DNA of 64,000 nt from Halocafeteria seosinensis. Its lineage: Eukaryota; Sar; Bigyra; Bicosoecida. The notes under the pieces are model-generated. The model was not told the DNA's origin, searched no databases, and saw only the letters and a list, made by a program, of their open reading frames with translations. The stretch's first letter is position 1, and each line of letters opens with the position of its first letter. Shown here piece after piece: positions 46,003 through 58,872 of this stretch. The translations under genes and the position numbers were made by a program. The DNA is taken from positions 1 through 64,000 of the forward strand of contig LVLI01000320.1 in assembly GCA_001687465.1 (NCBI GenBank), given 5' to 3'.

Positions 46003-46944
46003 TTTGCCGCTCTCGTTGCCTCAGAGCGTTCTTTCTCGCATGGGAATCGAGAGTATCACGTGAGCAAGGGCAACAACCTCGACAGCCGCTGTCAGTCAAT
46101 GCAGTGTATGTGAAAATTGCAAAGACGGCTTGAATTCCGTCTTGAACAGGAGTGCCGATGCAAAGCCGTTTGGACCACTGTCTCTCACTGCGCTTACCCC
46201 CAAAACCTCCTCTTGTCACCCCTACACACGCCAACTATCGCGTTTGTGAATGAAGTACACGGTGGGAGAGACAACTAGTCCCATAGTACATACAAATTAT
46301 CATCAATATTGTCCCCTGGAGCCATCTCGCGCACTTGGAGGTCCAAGAGGCAATTTGAAGGTTGTGCGTCCGGGCGCTCGGCCCGGAAGCGGTTGGAACA
46401 CAAGAATCGTAGGATGAAAGTTTCATGAAACCCACGGTAGACTACGGAAATCAAGAGGCTAGTGGTGTGCTTTATGGTTTAATTGATTTCATTTAAGCTC
46501 CAAGGGAATGTTGCATGCTCTTTCAGTTTGTGATGAAATTGTGTCCTTTGTGGCCGTTCTTTCTGTCAGCAAGCTGGAATTCCATGAAGCCGAGCTGAGG
46601 AACGGAAGTGAAGGACTCGTCTAACAGCGTCAAGTAATACCAGTTAGAAAAGTAGTTCCCCATTTTTCGCGACTGATGCACCCACCATCGGTGCAATTCA
46701 GAACTCCAGGATTCAATTCCTACAGTAGCGAACAATCATTCCGTTCAGTCTAAAGTGCAGAAAAGATTGTTGGCTCTGGTGCTGGATTAGAAATGCCGCT
46801 ATTACAGAGGGGTTAAGAATTTGTTTCATACAGCATGTCGACGGTGTAGGGAAACCGTATAAGTCGTTGAAATTGATGTTGTTTCGCATCCCTACATGCT
46901 GGGCGTGAGAGTGGTCAGTGTACTAGATAGATAACAGCACAAAA
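46003..46944. other. intergenic, divergent promoter region
   Basis: Between the divergent starts of the NEK1-like and CstF-77 genes. Only short overlapping ORFs; nothing supportable. Confidence 0.4.
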
Positions 46945-49444
46945 ATGCCTCCCCGTAAACGACGCCTCACACGAAAGCAGCAGGAGAATGAAGAGTCCAA
47001 TGCTGCCACAGGGGACACAGAGGCCGCTAGTGCTTCCGGTGATAATGAGCAAGAGACCAAATCGAGGTCGACTAGAACTGCTGCAAATAAACGCACCCGA
47101 GCAAGTGAGAAGCAAGAGGCAGAGCATGAGGCTTCCCATGAGAGTGGGACTCAGGATGCCTCTATCCCCACAAAGAAAGCCAAGACAGCTAAAAAACAAG
47201 TACAACCGGACGATGATCACGAGGCAAATAAAACAGAACAACCGAACAACGAATCCCCAAAAGAGGAAGCTAATGGCGATTACGAAGCTGATGACTCTGA
47301 ACTTCTAGAGAAGCCGACTGAGATTTTGGAAGCTGAACAGAAAGTGCTGAAGGAGGATCGATACGACATGGATGCCTGGAATATACTCATCAATTTTGCC
47401 AAGAGCCAGCCACCTGAAGTAGCCAGAGAAACATTTGAAGAACTCTTAAATGTTTTCCCTACAGCGGTAAGTCATTCGGAGCCTTGTGAATTGGCTTCGA
47501 AGATGATGACGACGCTGCATTTCTTTGTCTTGTCAGGCTGAATATTGGCGTCTTTACGCTGAAAAGGAACACAATGCTGGAAATATTGAAGAAGCGGAAG
47601 GTATATTAAGTCGATGTTTGTTGGCAATACCCGATCCCCAACTTTGGAAGTTCTACCTAGATTTTGTGCATGATACCAAGTTATCGCCCGCGCTGGAGAA
47701 GCAAAGACAGGAGCAGGAGCAGAACGCAGAGCACCGAGAAGGAGAACAAGAAGTGCTAGCTGCACGAGTTGAGATCTCTAAGGCGTATGATTTCGCGTTG
47801 CAACACATTGGAAAAGTGCACGGTACAGATGAAATTTGGCGGCAGTACCTAAAGTTTCTCAAGCAAGACCTTGGGGCGGGAAGTCAATATGAGCAAAACC
47901 AGAAGAAAGATGCTCTCCGAAGACAATACCAAGAAGCTTTGAAAGCACCTCTTGATTGTATAGACGCTATCTGGCAGGAGTACAACGCCTTTGCTAAAGA
48001 AAACAACGACTCGGTCACAGAAGAGGACAAGCGCAACTACGAGCGCTCCAAAAAAGCAGCTCAGCATCGGTCACAGAGATGGACAAACATCCAGTTGTAT
48101 CTATTGCCGCGGCCATTACGGCGGGGTGACGATTCGGCATTTCGAAACAAATTGGCTAATCAGGTAGCTCTGTGGAGGCAGCTGCTGCAATATGAAGCTA
48201 GCAATCCTTTGGAATTGGAAGATGAGCAACACCAGGCGTTGATGCGAATACAATACGAGCAATCACTACTGGCAATGCAGTATATGCCCGACATATGGCA
48301 GGATTGGGCTTTGTTCGAAATCGATCATGAGAACACAGATGAAGCTGCCGAGATTTATGATAGAGCTCTGCAAAATATTCCTGATTGTGCCACTCTGTCT
48401 TTTGTTGTCGCTGATTTTTATGAGCTTTCCGATAATCGGAGTAAGGCGCAGGAAGTTTATGAGAAGCTATTGCAAGATGCTCCTTCTCCCGTCGCCTTCA
48501 TCCAATACCAACGTTTCATGAGACGTTATGATGGTATTAAAGGTGCACGAAAGGTGTTCTCGCGTGCCAGGAAGAGTCCCCAGATCTGTCCTGCGATATT
48601 TTTGGCAGCCGCTCAGTTGGAATTTCATGCCAATCGTGCACCTGATGTGGCTGTGAACGTACTGGAACTTGGAAGGAAGAAATTCCCGGAAGATGTTGAA
48701 TATGCAGTCGCGTATTTAAACTTCATCGCTCCCATTAGCGAAGACAACAATATGCGCGCTCTCTTTGAGAACATACTACTCTCAGTGCCTGTAGAGAAAG
48801 CGCGGCCAATATGGGATATGTATTTAGATTATGAGCTACGAAGAGCTCAAAGTGGAGGAAGTCTCGAGAAAGTTGCCATGGTGGAAGCGCGACGGGCTCA
48901 GAAGTATCCTCAAGATGACAGTCAGACCCCCTCACCATTTCTGCGGCTGTTACATCGATACCAACACTGGGGACTTCTACCAGACGGAGCCCCTGACCAG
49001 GATATGCTCTCCCGATATCGCGTAAGGCCGCGTCTATTCCATACATCTTCTGGTGGATACTTTAATGCAGAGGATCCCGTTCCCGAAGGTCTGCAAGATT
49101 TCTTACCCAGTTCATTTACGATGCGTAATCAACATAAATTTGCTTCCGGTCCAGTGGAATCCCAACAGGACCAAGCCCAAGAGGCTTCGAAACGACCGAT
49201 TCCGCCCAATACACCAGAATTTCTTCACAAGATGATTCGCTTAATTCCTATGCAAGATGGCGAACAACCCCCGCCTGACGCGGAAATTAACTATGTATTG
49301 AACAGCTTCAAAGAATGTGATCTCCCACCACCTCCCGCAGAGAATGGCGAAGCTCAACACGCTACTGACTCTTCTGGTAGTGACCTGTACCGCCAACGGC
49401 AACGTCAACAGATGGAAGCGACAGGTGCTCTCGACTTAAAATAG
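46945..49444 (+). CDS. CSTF3: cleavage stimulation factor CstF-77 / Rna14
   Basis: Two exons, 46945-47466 and 47537-49444; 809 aa. HAT-repeat scaffold of the mRNA 3'-end cleavage and polyadenylation machinery. After a 120-residue charged, basic-to-acidic head, HAT repeats begin: DAWNILINFAKSQPPEVARE, AEYWRLYAEKEHNAGNIEEA, CLLAIPDPQLWKFYLDFV, then ALQHIGKVHGTDEIWRQYL, DAIWQEYNAFAKENN, RWTNIQLYLLPRPLRRGDD and ALFENILLSVPVEKARPIWD. FLRLLHRYQHWGLLPD and a proline-rich Rna15/hinge-binding-like tail close the protein. Length and order fit CstF-77 rather than Crooked-neck. Nuclear. The charged N-terminal head is longer than usual. Confidence 0.93.
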
Positions 49445-49608
49445 ACAACTATTTCCAACCGCTCCTACTTTCGATCTCTAGTATGCGTATTACGTATTTT
49501 ATCCTCTTGCCACGCTTTCTCTTCAAGAATCGATGTCACCCGCTATCCTAAAGACCCGTGTTCTAACGCCATATCCTTTGCTGCTTCCTTATTGCTGCTG
49601 ACACTTCT

Positions 49609-51526
49609 TCAAGTGGGGCGTTTACCAGCACCAAGGAGCTTCTCAAACAGATTCTTTGGAGACGACGAGTTCCTCTCAGCTGCTGGTTGATCCACAAAGA
49701 CTGCACTCTGCAACTCCTCTGGAACGCTTGTGTCCATTTCGGCAGGTCGTGACTTTGGCACCATGTATGACCGTAAACTGGACTTCTGCCGTTTATTGCT
49801 TGTGGACGAGCGTGTTATATTCGAACCACGCTTTCGTGTATCTGGCTGCTTAGTGGCTTCAGTGGAGAACTCCAAAGTCTTTGCGACGCGACTTCCTCGA
49901 GTACTGGTTGTCGTCATCGTGGTAGTTGATGTATGGCCCTTACTGTTTTCATTATGGGTGCGAGACACTTCCCCTTTCATTGGTGATATTCTGCTCTTAT
50001 TGGAAGGATGCAGTTTACCTTCTGCGATGCTAGTGGCAATATGAGGATCATGAACGGTGCCCAAGAAGCTCCAGCTCTCATGCAGAACCGTCTCGGAGTC
50101 CGCGGTGGACCGTTTCGGGTAGTCCTCCTTAGTACAGACGTGGCACTCCTCATCAGTATCGAGGATTTCGATAACGTCGGCGTTTGTCTGAAATAAACTA
50201 GCCTCTCGAGGATCACTTGTTTTCTTGCAAGCTCTTTTCGAACTACGAGAAGCGGGTGCCGGTGTGTCTGCTAGGAACTCCTCGTCCACGCTAATTGGTG
50301 GCTCTTCATTCGTAGAGCACTGGTCTTCCGAAAACGGCCGAAATTTTATGGTAGGAATCGTAGTCAAGGGTTCAATTTTCTTCTCATTCAGATTGTACAC
50401 GAGGTGATGTCGAAAACATGCTTCCGCCTTCACCAATCGGGTTTCGTAGTCCTCGGGTATAGAAATCTTACTGAACCCTTTCAGGTAGGAAACAATTTGA
50501 CGCAGTCTCCAGTTGTCATTGACTGAGCGGTACTTAGAGATGTAATTGGCAGCGGTCAATACTGCAATGCTGGGTAACGACTCTACATAGTCACAGCCGG
50601 CCAATACAGCCATTTGCACGAACATCCGTGGTGTGAAATCTGAAAGCGTTTTCAGAAAACCGGACGATGGTTTGGATTTAGACGCTTGAGGTCGAGAAAT
50701 GCCAACTAAGGGTCCCATTGTTTTATGAATTTCGTTTGCTCTGACATGTAGACACTGACCGTTCCCTTCGGAATCCATTTTGAAGAGTACCTTACACGAG
50801 CATTTTGCAGCACATAAAAATACCGGAATGTCGCTATCCTCTGTTATTACTAGATCGGCACGTTCGTTACGGATCATCCACGCAAGTTGGGCGTCGGCTT
50901 CATATGGAGCAACAGTGCACTCGAATCCTTGAAACTTCAACCCATCCACGAGTCGCCTTATCAGTTCGGGCTGTATTCTAATAGCTTTCTGAAAGTGCTG
51001 GTCGGCTTCTTTGAAGAGTTTTTCCGCCTTTTCTGAGTCACTCTCCTGAATGCTTTTTGCTTCATTGTATACCTTTCTACCCTTTTCACGATGATGTTCA
51101 CTGTTTCTGTTCCGTGTGTCTTCTACTTCCAGTTTCAGCTGCGGTTTTGCCCCGTCAAACACCACCACTGGTTCCACATCATTTTGCTTCAGTAGTTGTA
51201 TCCTCCTCATGAAGAAATGTACACTGAAGCATTTTGCCGAAGATCGATCAACACAAAAATCTTTTTTATGCAACAAGGCTGAAACATGTGAAGCTTACTA
51301 TTTGTCCGTAGGTATTCCCATGGCCAACTCAGTAGCACACGAGTAGCAAGCGCGATAAAGCCATGCGTTTCCATCTGCAGGAAACATATAGCGAAGAACG
51401 TCTTGTGGATGAGTACAGGTTGTAGGGTACCGAATTACCTATAGCAGCGCGAAGTCCGCGAAATTCGTTCACGCGCACCCCACGCATCCCGGGAGTGAGC
51501 GCCCTCAATAGCCCAGGTATACCCAT
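49609..51526 (-). CDS. EXO1: exonuclease 1 (XPG/FEN1 superfamily)
   Basis: Three exons, 51526-51439, 51374-51299 and 51223-49609; 592 aa, phases consistent. 5'-3' exonuclease and flap nuclease of mismatch repair and double-strand-break resection. N-terminal nuclease block: MGIPGLLRALTPGM, Asp30 in IDGNAWLY, ELAMGIPTDKYVHFFMRR, Asp in VVVFDGAKP. Internal block: VAPYEADAQLAWM and VITEDSDIPVF, then AGCDYVESLPSIAVLTAANY and FSKISIPEDYETRLVKAE, as in EXO1. The helix-turn-helix glycines (usually SLRGIGL) are replaced by SLPSIAV. The C-terminal 270 residues are Ser/Thr/Lys-rich and disordered. Confidence 0.93.
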
Positions 51527-52692
51527 TTCAAACGTTGTACTATACAGACTGTTGAAAAAATGAAGAAATGTACAATTCTAATTTGATAGGGAGCTGTAAT
51601 TCAGCCAGGGAGGCTGACGCACGGAGGCATTTGAATTCGACGCGTACCGCGGGTATTTGAATTACACTTGTGAAGTGGCTCCGAACTTTTGGGGGGGGCC
51701 ACTGGCCCACTGGGGTTAACTTGTTGCCAACAGTGTCGTGACATTGTTGTTGGGATGAGGCGATAGTTGTAAGTTGCAGTTGAGTATATTGAGATAATCA
51801 TGTCACCAATCGCTGAGTTTTTAGAAAATGCCTTGTTGTTTGGTGGTAAGGTCAGGTCAGGGGAAGTCAACAGCAGCATCCATTGTTCACGATCAGGGAA
51901 ATAAACACAGCTAACTGTCATATTTTCTACCATCCACAAGCAATATGGGAAGGCTGGATTACTGTCAGCAACTTACCTTCCATCAATCTAGACCCTTGGC
52001 GTGCTAGGACTCACAGCCTCAGGGAGTGTTAAGGGAAGAACGCTTTGAGAGTCTGCTGGCTCGGTTCCACGTCCGTCATTCAAACTCATTGAATTCATAC
52101 TACCACTCGAAATTCCGTGAAATTTGGAGTGAATTAAAACAGTTGTAGACAATGTAAGAGTTTGACAGTTCCAGTAGCTTGAAGTTCGCGGAACTGCTCG
52201 GAGTCTCGGCCTGGAGTCCTGGACGGCGTGGACGCACGTTGCTTCAAGGCAAGTTGAAGCCAGCTTTGATGGACGTGTCGAAAACAACAAAAAAGGTAGG
52301 GTGTCCCCGTCTCCCCTTGGCCTCCCCGGACGACTGACGTGAGGGACTCAGAGACAGGAAAATACTACCTTGCGCTATTTGGCAGGTCTATGTAGGACTG
52401 TTACATAGTCTATGTGTTTGTTAATGGTCTTTGACTATCACACACGAGTATCTGAGTACAACGGGGAGAGCTTGGATGAGAACTTAAAGATTAACGCTCA
52501 CTTTCAGTCCTTGTTATATTAACGGCTTGCCTCCAAATTCAAATTGCGTGCTTGGATTCCCAATCCGGGATGTTCAACGCCTGAGCCACGTCGGTTTTGC
52601 ATGTTTTTCGCTGATCTTTGGGGTACATACATAGAAATTTCGAAGCAGGAATCTCATCACTTGGGAGCCACGAACGTATAGGGCCTGAAACG
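51527..52692. other. intergenic, divergent promoter region
   Basis: About 1.2 kb between the divergent EXO1 and MYB starts. Contains a short G run near 51692. Scattered short ORFs on the minus strand have no splice or family support. Confidence 0.4.
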
Positions 52693-55189
52693 ATGAGTAC
52701 AAACTGGACGGCCAAAGAGGTAAGGAGAATGAAGTTTTTCGTCCGAGGTTTCAACCTGCTTTCAACAGGACTACGGGAAGCTCATGACCCATCTTTTGAT
52801 CGATTTCGTGTTCTTGCAAATACAGGATAGCCAACTCCGCAGTGCGGTGATTCAGCATGGTCCTGAGGGGTGGGAGAAAATAGCCAGCAAGATCAGCCAG
52901 ACTTCGAAGAGCGAGAAGAGCTCTACAGATTGTCAAGCACGCTGGGCGAAAATTATCCGCCCTGAAGGAATGTACCAGGGTGCTTGGACGGAAGAAGAGG
53001 ACAATGTGATAAGAGATATGGTCCAAGTACATGGCACAAAGCACTGGGCTCAGATTGCGAAAGTGCTACTATGCCGCAGCGGGAAACAGTGCCGGGAACG
53101 TTGGTTTAATGTTCTAGACCCGGAGATCAAAAGAGACCCTTTCTCTGCTGAAGAGGATGAGCTGATACTAAAGGAAAAGTTTAAGGAAGGGTCTAAGTGG
53201 GCTTCGATTGCGAACAAGTTGCCCGGTCGCACAGATAACGCCATCAAAAACAGGTACAACAGCACTCTTCGTCGTGTCATGACTCACGCACGTGAGAAGC
53301 TAGTGGGTGATGGAGAGATGACAGCGTCACAAACAGATTCCGAGTGCTGCTGGCAGCTTCTAGAGGAGCTGAAACGACAAAAGCTATTAGGGGATGGCAC
53401 TAAGAAACTGACTTCTAGACCTGGTACTACCGGTGGTGCTAATTATGGACGCCCTAAAAATAACACCCGAAATCGCGGTGGGCTTAAAGTGAACCATTTG
53501 CAAGATGAAGCACTAATGAAAATGTCGAGCGGAGAGGGCAGCACACAACCTAAGTCGCACGGGACACGCAGGAAATCCAAGACACAAGGATCTATTAAAG
53601 CAGCTACGGAAAAGAAAAGCCGAGAAAACTCTACGGACAACAAAAGGACTCCGGCGTCAAAAAGATCCTATGATGATAGTGACGAAGAGATATCTCCAGA
53701 GCCTAAGACGACATCTACTCGACGGAAGTCTTCAAGAAAGCAGCAAAGAGAAGCAAAACGTCGCGCTACTAAGAGTGTAGAGGACGACGCTGATTTTCCC
53801 GCTGCCCATGTCCCCGATGGTTATCAATACTCGCGCAATCTTCCCCAACCGGCGCATTCTACCAGAAATAAAGCACCAGGGGCTTCACCAGGGAGCCGCT
53901 CTACAGCGAGTCATGATTTCGAAGACGATGACCAACGCCAGTTCTATCCCCAGGGTGGCGTTGCTACCCTAGCTAGGGTGGCGGGGATAGAGTACCAACG
54001 GTCGAATCGTGAAAACGGGAATGATGGCCCGAGTGCGTTTTCTTCCCCAAACCTAAGAACTTTTGCGGAGCATGTGTCAAACAGTCCACATCTGCCGATA
54101 AGCACCGACTCGTCGAACTTCAGAGACTCCGCGTTTTCCTCGCTTAGCGCGGACGAAAATGAGTTGGCTGTAAGTACATTGCATTCGAAAGAGGGCTTCA
54201 GCGTTGATACGCCTCGTAGCGAAATGGTAGAGAAATCTGAGTTTAGCACCGGAGGTTCCCGGTATCATGAGAGTAACACCGGGTTCTCCGTCCCCACACC
54301 TGGTCACTCGAACCAAGTTCGCTCCCCTAGTTCTATCATGAGCCCTGGCACTGCGTTTGGTACCGTTGCTGGTTTTGGCCCGGCTGAAGCAGCCACAGAG
54401 GAGTCGAAGGGTGGTGCAACTAACACTGACCAATCTACAACTCATCAGACTTCCGGTGCTGAGACCGAAGCCCCACGAGGGATTGCCCAGAAGCGAAGGA
54501 AGCATAACACACGCAGTAGTTCGAATGTTACACGCAATGGGAAGTTACCTCCCAAGGCACCAGCGCCGATGGCTCCTAGGGATAGCGCGACTAATCGACC
54601 AAATGCAGAGGGCCTCTCTTCGCGGGGCTCCGCCGGCGAAAGCGCACAGGGGAATTCGCATTTTCTGTCACCAGCTGAAGCATTCTTCCGCCAATCAGGA
54701 AATGCTTTCGCTGTGGCTCCGCAACAAAGACAGTGGTCACGAACCACTCCGCCTGTTCATTATATAGAAAATGTTGGGGATACACCGAACATAGGAAGTA
54801 GTTCTGCAGGCGACAGATCTCCGTCAGAACGAGCACAGGTGGAAATTCCTGCGATGTACAGATACGACACTGACAATGCACCTCCCACAGACGATGAAAG
54901 CGAAAGGTCCAATATTTTGTCAGTCTCACCCAGCCCGTTGAAAGGGCATAGCCACTTCGAAGCTGTGCGACAGCGACAGTCTTCCTCTCCCAGTTCTCGG
55001 AATTCCGCCCTCACGCGTGCTGGGGCGACCCGGTCCGATATACAGCAATTTTCTCCTTCCCGACGGAGTCCCGGTAGACCGCGATACGTCAATAATACTT
55101 ATGCCCCGCGCCGTCGCCTTTATGACGAACAAACATCTGCCGAAGAAGCAGCCTCTGTGATCTCTGCTTCCCTGACTGAAGAAACCTAA
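52693..55189 (+). CDS. three-repeat MYB transcription factor (MYB3R type)
   Basis: Two exons, 52693-52719 and 52826-55189; 796 aa. Three MYB repeats at the N-terminus: R1 from NWTAKEDSQLRSAVIQHGP, with a widened spacing before CQARWAKII; R2 AWTEEEDNVIRDMVQVHGTK to CRERWFNVL; R3 FSAEEDELILKEKFKEG to NAIKNRYNSTL. This is the c-MYB / plant MYB3R arrangement. In other eukaryotes these bind AACNG elements and control mitotic or S-phase genes. The first exon is nine codons and supplies the first Trp of R1, so the start is firm. The remaining 600 residues are Ser/Thr/Asn-rich and disordered with possible phosphorylation sites (many SP). The insertion in R1 is unusual. Confidence 0.92.
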
Positions 55190-55635
55190 TATGTAGTGAT
55201 GAGCGTTGTATATCAAACCTAATGAACAAACTTTACGTGTAAGCTATCGCTTCTACAACTACTCATTACTTCGCTTCTGTTCGTTTTCGTTCAAACGTTG
55301 TCAGATTACCGAAACTTTCGGTTTCAAAATAAAGGTTGAAAAATTGTCGAGCCGAAATCCATTTTTGGATGCCGAACTTCAACCTGAGTCTGTCAATCCT
55401 CCCCACTCTCGAGAGTCTCTTGTAAGTTAGAGTAGTTTTTCCGAATGTAGGGTTGCATGACAAATAGCCTATTTATGCGCCAATTGTTGGTGTGATTGAA
55501 TAGGCTAATCCACCGGAAAAAGGAGTCCATATCGCCAGTTGTTGAAGAAGGCACTCTTGAATCTGGGCGTTTAGAGGCTTCAGTGGGTATTGCACAGCAT
55601 AGGGAGCCCATTAACGTTGTTTATTCCTAACAGGT
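55190..55635. other. ambiguous interval with coding-like sequence on both strands
   Basis: Plus strand: an open stretch after the CAG at about 55302 ends at a perfect GTAAGT donor (55425), and a second open stretch runs to a stop at 55630; no start codon fits. Minus strand: an ATG at 55611 begins MGSLCC, an N-acylation motif, in a 72-aa ORF ending at 55393. I cannot decide between them. Confidence 0.3.
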
Positions 55636-58143
55636 ATGGAGTCGTCGGAGAAGACTCCGGAGAGTGGTGCGCGGAGGGTGAACAGTGGTGTGGGAGACAA
55701 ACGCAGTGGAAGAGAGCTCAGACGCAAAAAGAAGAGCCGTACGGGCACTACGGATAACAATGGAAAAGAGTACGACACTTACAGTGGCGCTGACTCTGAA
55801 TCATTCCCTCCCGACTCTCAGTTCTCCAGAAGTAATTCCAACTTTGGCGATGCTACTCCGGATAGTAGTGATACGCCTGGAGGAACACTGTCTAGCCAGT
55901 TCGAGGAGCTCAAGGTCCTGGGTCAAGGGAGTTTTGGAATGGCAGTACTCGTAATGTCCAAGAAATCAAGGAAAAGGTGCGTTGAACGTGGTTCTCCATA
56001 AATTCTTCATTGGAGTAACGCAGTATTTTGTATTTTTGCAGATTCGTGCTGAAGAAAATCAATGTACAAGCCATGTCTGAAGAGAACGTCAGAGAGGCTT
56101 TACGAGAGGTGCAAGTTCTTCGGGGATTGAATCACCCAAACATCGGTATGTCCCTATTATCTGAGGCACTTACTATACGAATTATTCTTTATCAGCAGCA
56201 AAATCTGCCTGTGTCCTCAGTTGGATATCATGGATCATTCATTGACCAAGGCTATCTCAGCATTGTGCTGGATTACTGTGATGGTGGCGATTTAGAACAG
56301 CAAGTAAAGCTGGCAAACAAACGCGGTCGGAACTTCAGTGAACGGCAAATTATTGATTGGTTCATACAAATCTTGTCTGGCCTGCACTACGTGCACCGGC
56401 ACAGGATACTCCATCGTGACTTAAAAGCAGGAAACGTTTTTTTGACCAGCACTGGGAAAGTAAAGCTGGGGGATTTCGGTATTGCAAAGATCTTAAATGA
56501 TTCTGGGACCATGAAATCAATGGCAAAAACTGTTATTGGGACCCCTTAGTAAGTGGCTGTGTGTTGACGTTTCCGTTGTTTGCCGCGGTACGTCTATGCC
56601 CGTGACTTACAGCTATATGTCCCCCGAATTGTGTGAATCGCGCCCATATAGCTATAAATCAGATGTGTGGTCCGCTGGCTGCATACTTTACGAACTACTT
56701 ACTCTCAGGAGAGCGTTCGAAAGTGAAAACATCGCGGCACTTATATATAAAATTATGAGCGGATCATATAAACCGATAGAATCTAACCGATATTCACAGG
56801 AACTGATCAACATTGTCCACTCTTGTTTGAAGAATGACCCAAGCTCCAGACCTAGTGTTGGAGAACTAATTAGTGTGCCTGTTCTCAGACAGCGCGTTAG
56901 TAACCTTCGCAATTCCCAAACGAGTACTTCGCGGAGATTCGGGAGCTCTCAGCAAAGAACGAAAAAGCCAGTTCTGAAAAGTTTTCGCCGGAACCGGACC
57001 CCCAAAGTGAAGGACTCCAGTGCTTCTTCCACTGCAAAGAATTATGGAGCCAGCAATGAAACAACAGGTGAAAACACTCCCGGCGAACCAACTCCGGAAC
57101 ACGAGCAACAGAATGGAAAATATCAGAGACGTAGAGCGCCTCCACCAAAACTTGACTTTGGCAGCTTTTCTCCAGAACCGGCGAATCACCAAGTTAATGT
57201 TTCTTACTACGAGTCTCCGCGGAAGAACACTGGAGGGGACCAGGTGGACGACTGGGGAGAAGATCCTATTTTCCGAGAAAGAGTGGTATCTCCTGACGAC
57301 AGAGACGCAATATTAAAAGGTTTGGAATCGAACACCACAGATAAATCGGGCTTCAATGATACTGATGAACAGCAAGATGTCGAGAGCGGCGGTGGAGGAC
57401 TACGCCTTCACTCTACGAAACGAGTACCTCAACGACGTAACCGAGTAACGAGAACGCATAGCGAAGGGGAGCAGTTTACTCCCGCTGGTAAGGATGTACA
57501 TTCTTCCACGCATAGCGATATTGAGAGACAGGGGAATGACTATGGTACCGCTCGCTCTCGACGAAGCTACAATAATTCGAGCTTCCGCAATTTTTCTCTC
57601 GCTAGTGATAGCTCGAGCTCTTCATCTGAGAAGCAAGATGAAAGCCTTACTGCAAGTCTATATGGAGCTGCAGGAGAAGCAACATCAAGAATATCGGGGG
57701 CCATTGATAAGAATTTGCAGGAAATTGATCTCCTCAGTGAACGAGTGAATGAGTGCGAAATTGAAGAAGAGTATTCGCAGTTTGAAAGCAAACACGCTGA
57801 AAATACTATGGCTTCGTTGGACGAATTCCAGAACGAATATGATACCCCAAGCCCTGCAGCAAACCAAAACCAAAAAAACTCATATTATTCGCGCTTTACT
57901 AGCGAAGAGGACGCCTCCGCACATATTGAGAAGCGACGGCAACAATGCATTGACGAGATGGGTTTCGAGAGATTTCAAGAACTCTACGAGGATTTAAAAC
58001 ATTCTCAAGAGCCGCAAGGGGAAGGAAGTGTTGACAGAGGAAGATCTCATACAGTGGAAGAGATCAGTGATTTTGGAAAGGTGGCGTACCTCCTCCAACT
58101 AGAAAGGCAGTGTGAAGGCAAAGGAATCGGTGAAGTCGAGTAG
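55636..58143 (+). CDS. second NIMA-related (NEK) kinase
   Basis: Four exons: 55636-55976, 56042-56145, 56221-56548 and 56613-58143; 767 aa, phases consistent. An 87-residue disordered head, Ser- and Lys-rich, precedes the kinase domain: VLGQGSFGMAVLV, the Lys in FVLKKINV, LNHPNI, ILHRDLKAGNVFL, LGDFGIAK, VIGTPYYMSPELC, KSDVWSAGCILYELLTL. All catalytic residues are present. The tail is Ser/Asp/Glu-rich with possible short coiled coil near the end (about residues 600-760). NEK family is clear; the subtype is not, and the tail does not resemble the NEK1-like protein at 42-46 kb. Confidence 0.9.
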
Positions 58144-58428
58144 GCGTTGTCACAAATTGTGGCTTTGAACTAGGGAGCGTGCTAAGTAATCACACACAAA
58201 TACCATTCTTCGTGCCTAGCAGATACACAAACTGTTTTATTATTGCTGCTGGTAGGATTAGACGTCCCATTTGTTGTACTTGTGTGAATTAGCATATCTT
58301 CACAGAGTTGCTTTCAGCTGAGGCCTTGGGCACTGGAAGTTTTCCGATAGTTTGATAGATGGTGACGCACCTTTGAGTGTCAAATTAGCGGAAGGCACAC
58401 CAAACTTGATCAAAGAAAGAATTGCACA
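58144..58428. other. intergenic
   Basis: Presumed 3' UTR of the NEK gene and promoter of MIC10; nothing else seen. Confidence 0.4.
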
Positions 58429-58872
58429 ATGGGCATTGATCAAAATCAACTCATTCGCGATTATGTTCCTTCCGAGCTGCAATCGAGGAAGCAATGGGAG
58501 CTTCTAGGACAAGAGATGCTATATCGTGGAGGTGTCGGCCTTCTGACAGGAGTAGTCTTATGCACTGTATTCTTTCGAAGTAAGCGCACCGTGCCATGGG
58601 GATGCTGGGCATTTTCAGTGCTCGTATATGAGTACAATGTTTGCAGAACGTCCATTTATTCGTGGAAGCGTCTTTGGGCTGAGTGCCGGGACTGGTATTG
58701 GAATTGCTGTGGATGTACGTGCTTACTCGCACAAACTATATCAACAGCGCTGAGTATCACTCCTCGTGTGCATTTTCTACAGAGTGCAAATCAACGATTC
58801 TTAGCCATGCAAGCTAACGCCAATTCTGAGGTGGACACTACATCGTCTGGAGAAGCACCTCAGGAACGATAA
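58429..58872 (+). CDS. MIC10: MICOS complex subunit MIC10
   Basis: Three exons, 58429-58579, 58647-58714 and 58783-58872; 102 aa. MIC10 is a small hairpin protein of the mitochondrial inner membrane that oligomerises to bend cristae junctions. Helix 1: YRGGVGLLTGVVLCTVFF, with glycines spaced as GxGxxxG. A positively charged turn (RKRPFIRG) follows. Helix 2: SVFGLSAGTGIGIAVD, with the glycine zipper typical of MIC10. The tail is hydrophilic and longer than usual. The reading frame through helix 2 is only obtained by joining exon 1 in phase 1, and it reproduces the family pattern, which supports the splice model. The ORF that runs through the first intron is not the product. Confidence 0.88.
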   Translation: MGIDQNQLIRDYVPSELQSRKQWELLGQEMLYRGGVGLLTGVVLCTVFFRSKRTVPWGCWAFSVLVYEYNVCRTSIYSWKRLWAECRDWYWNCCGCTCLLAQTISTALSITPRVHFLQSANQRFLAMQANANSEVDTTSSGEAPQER

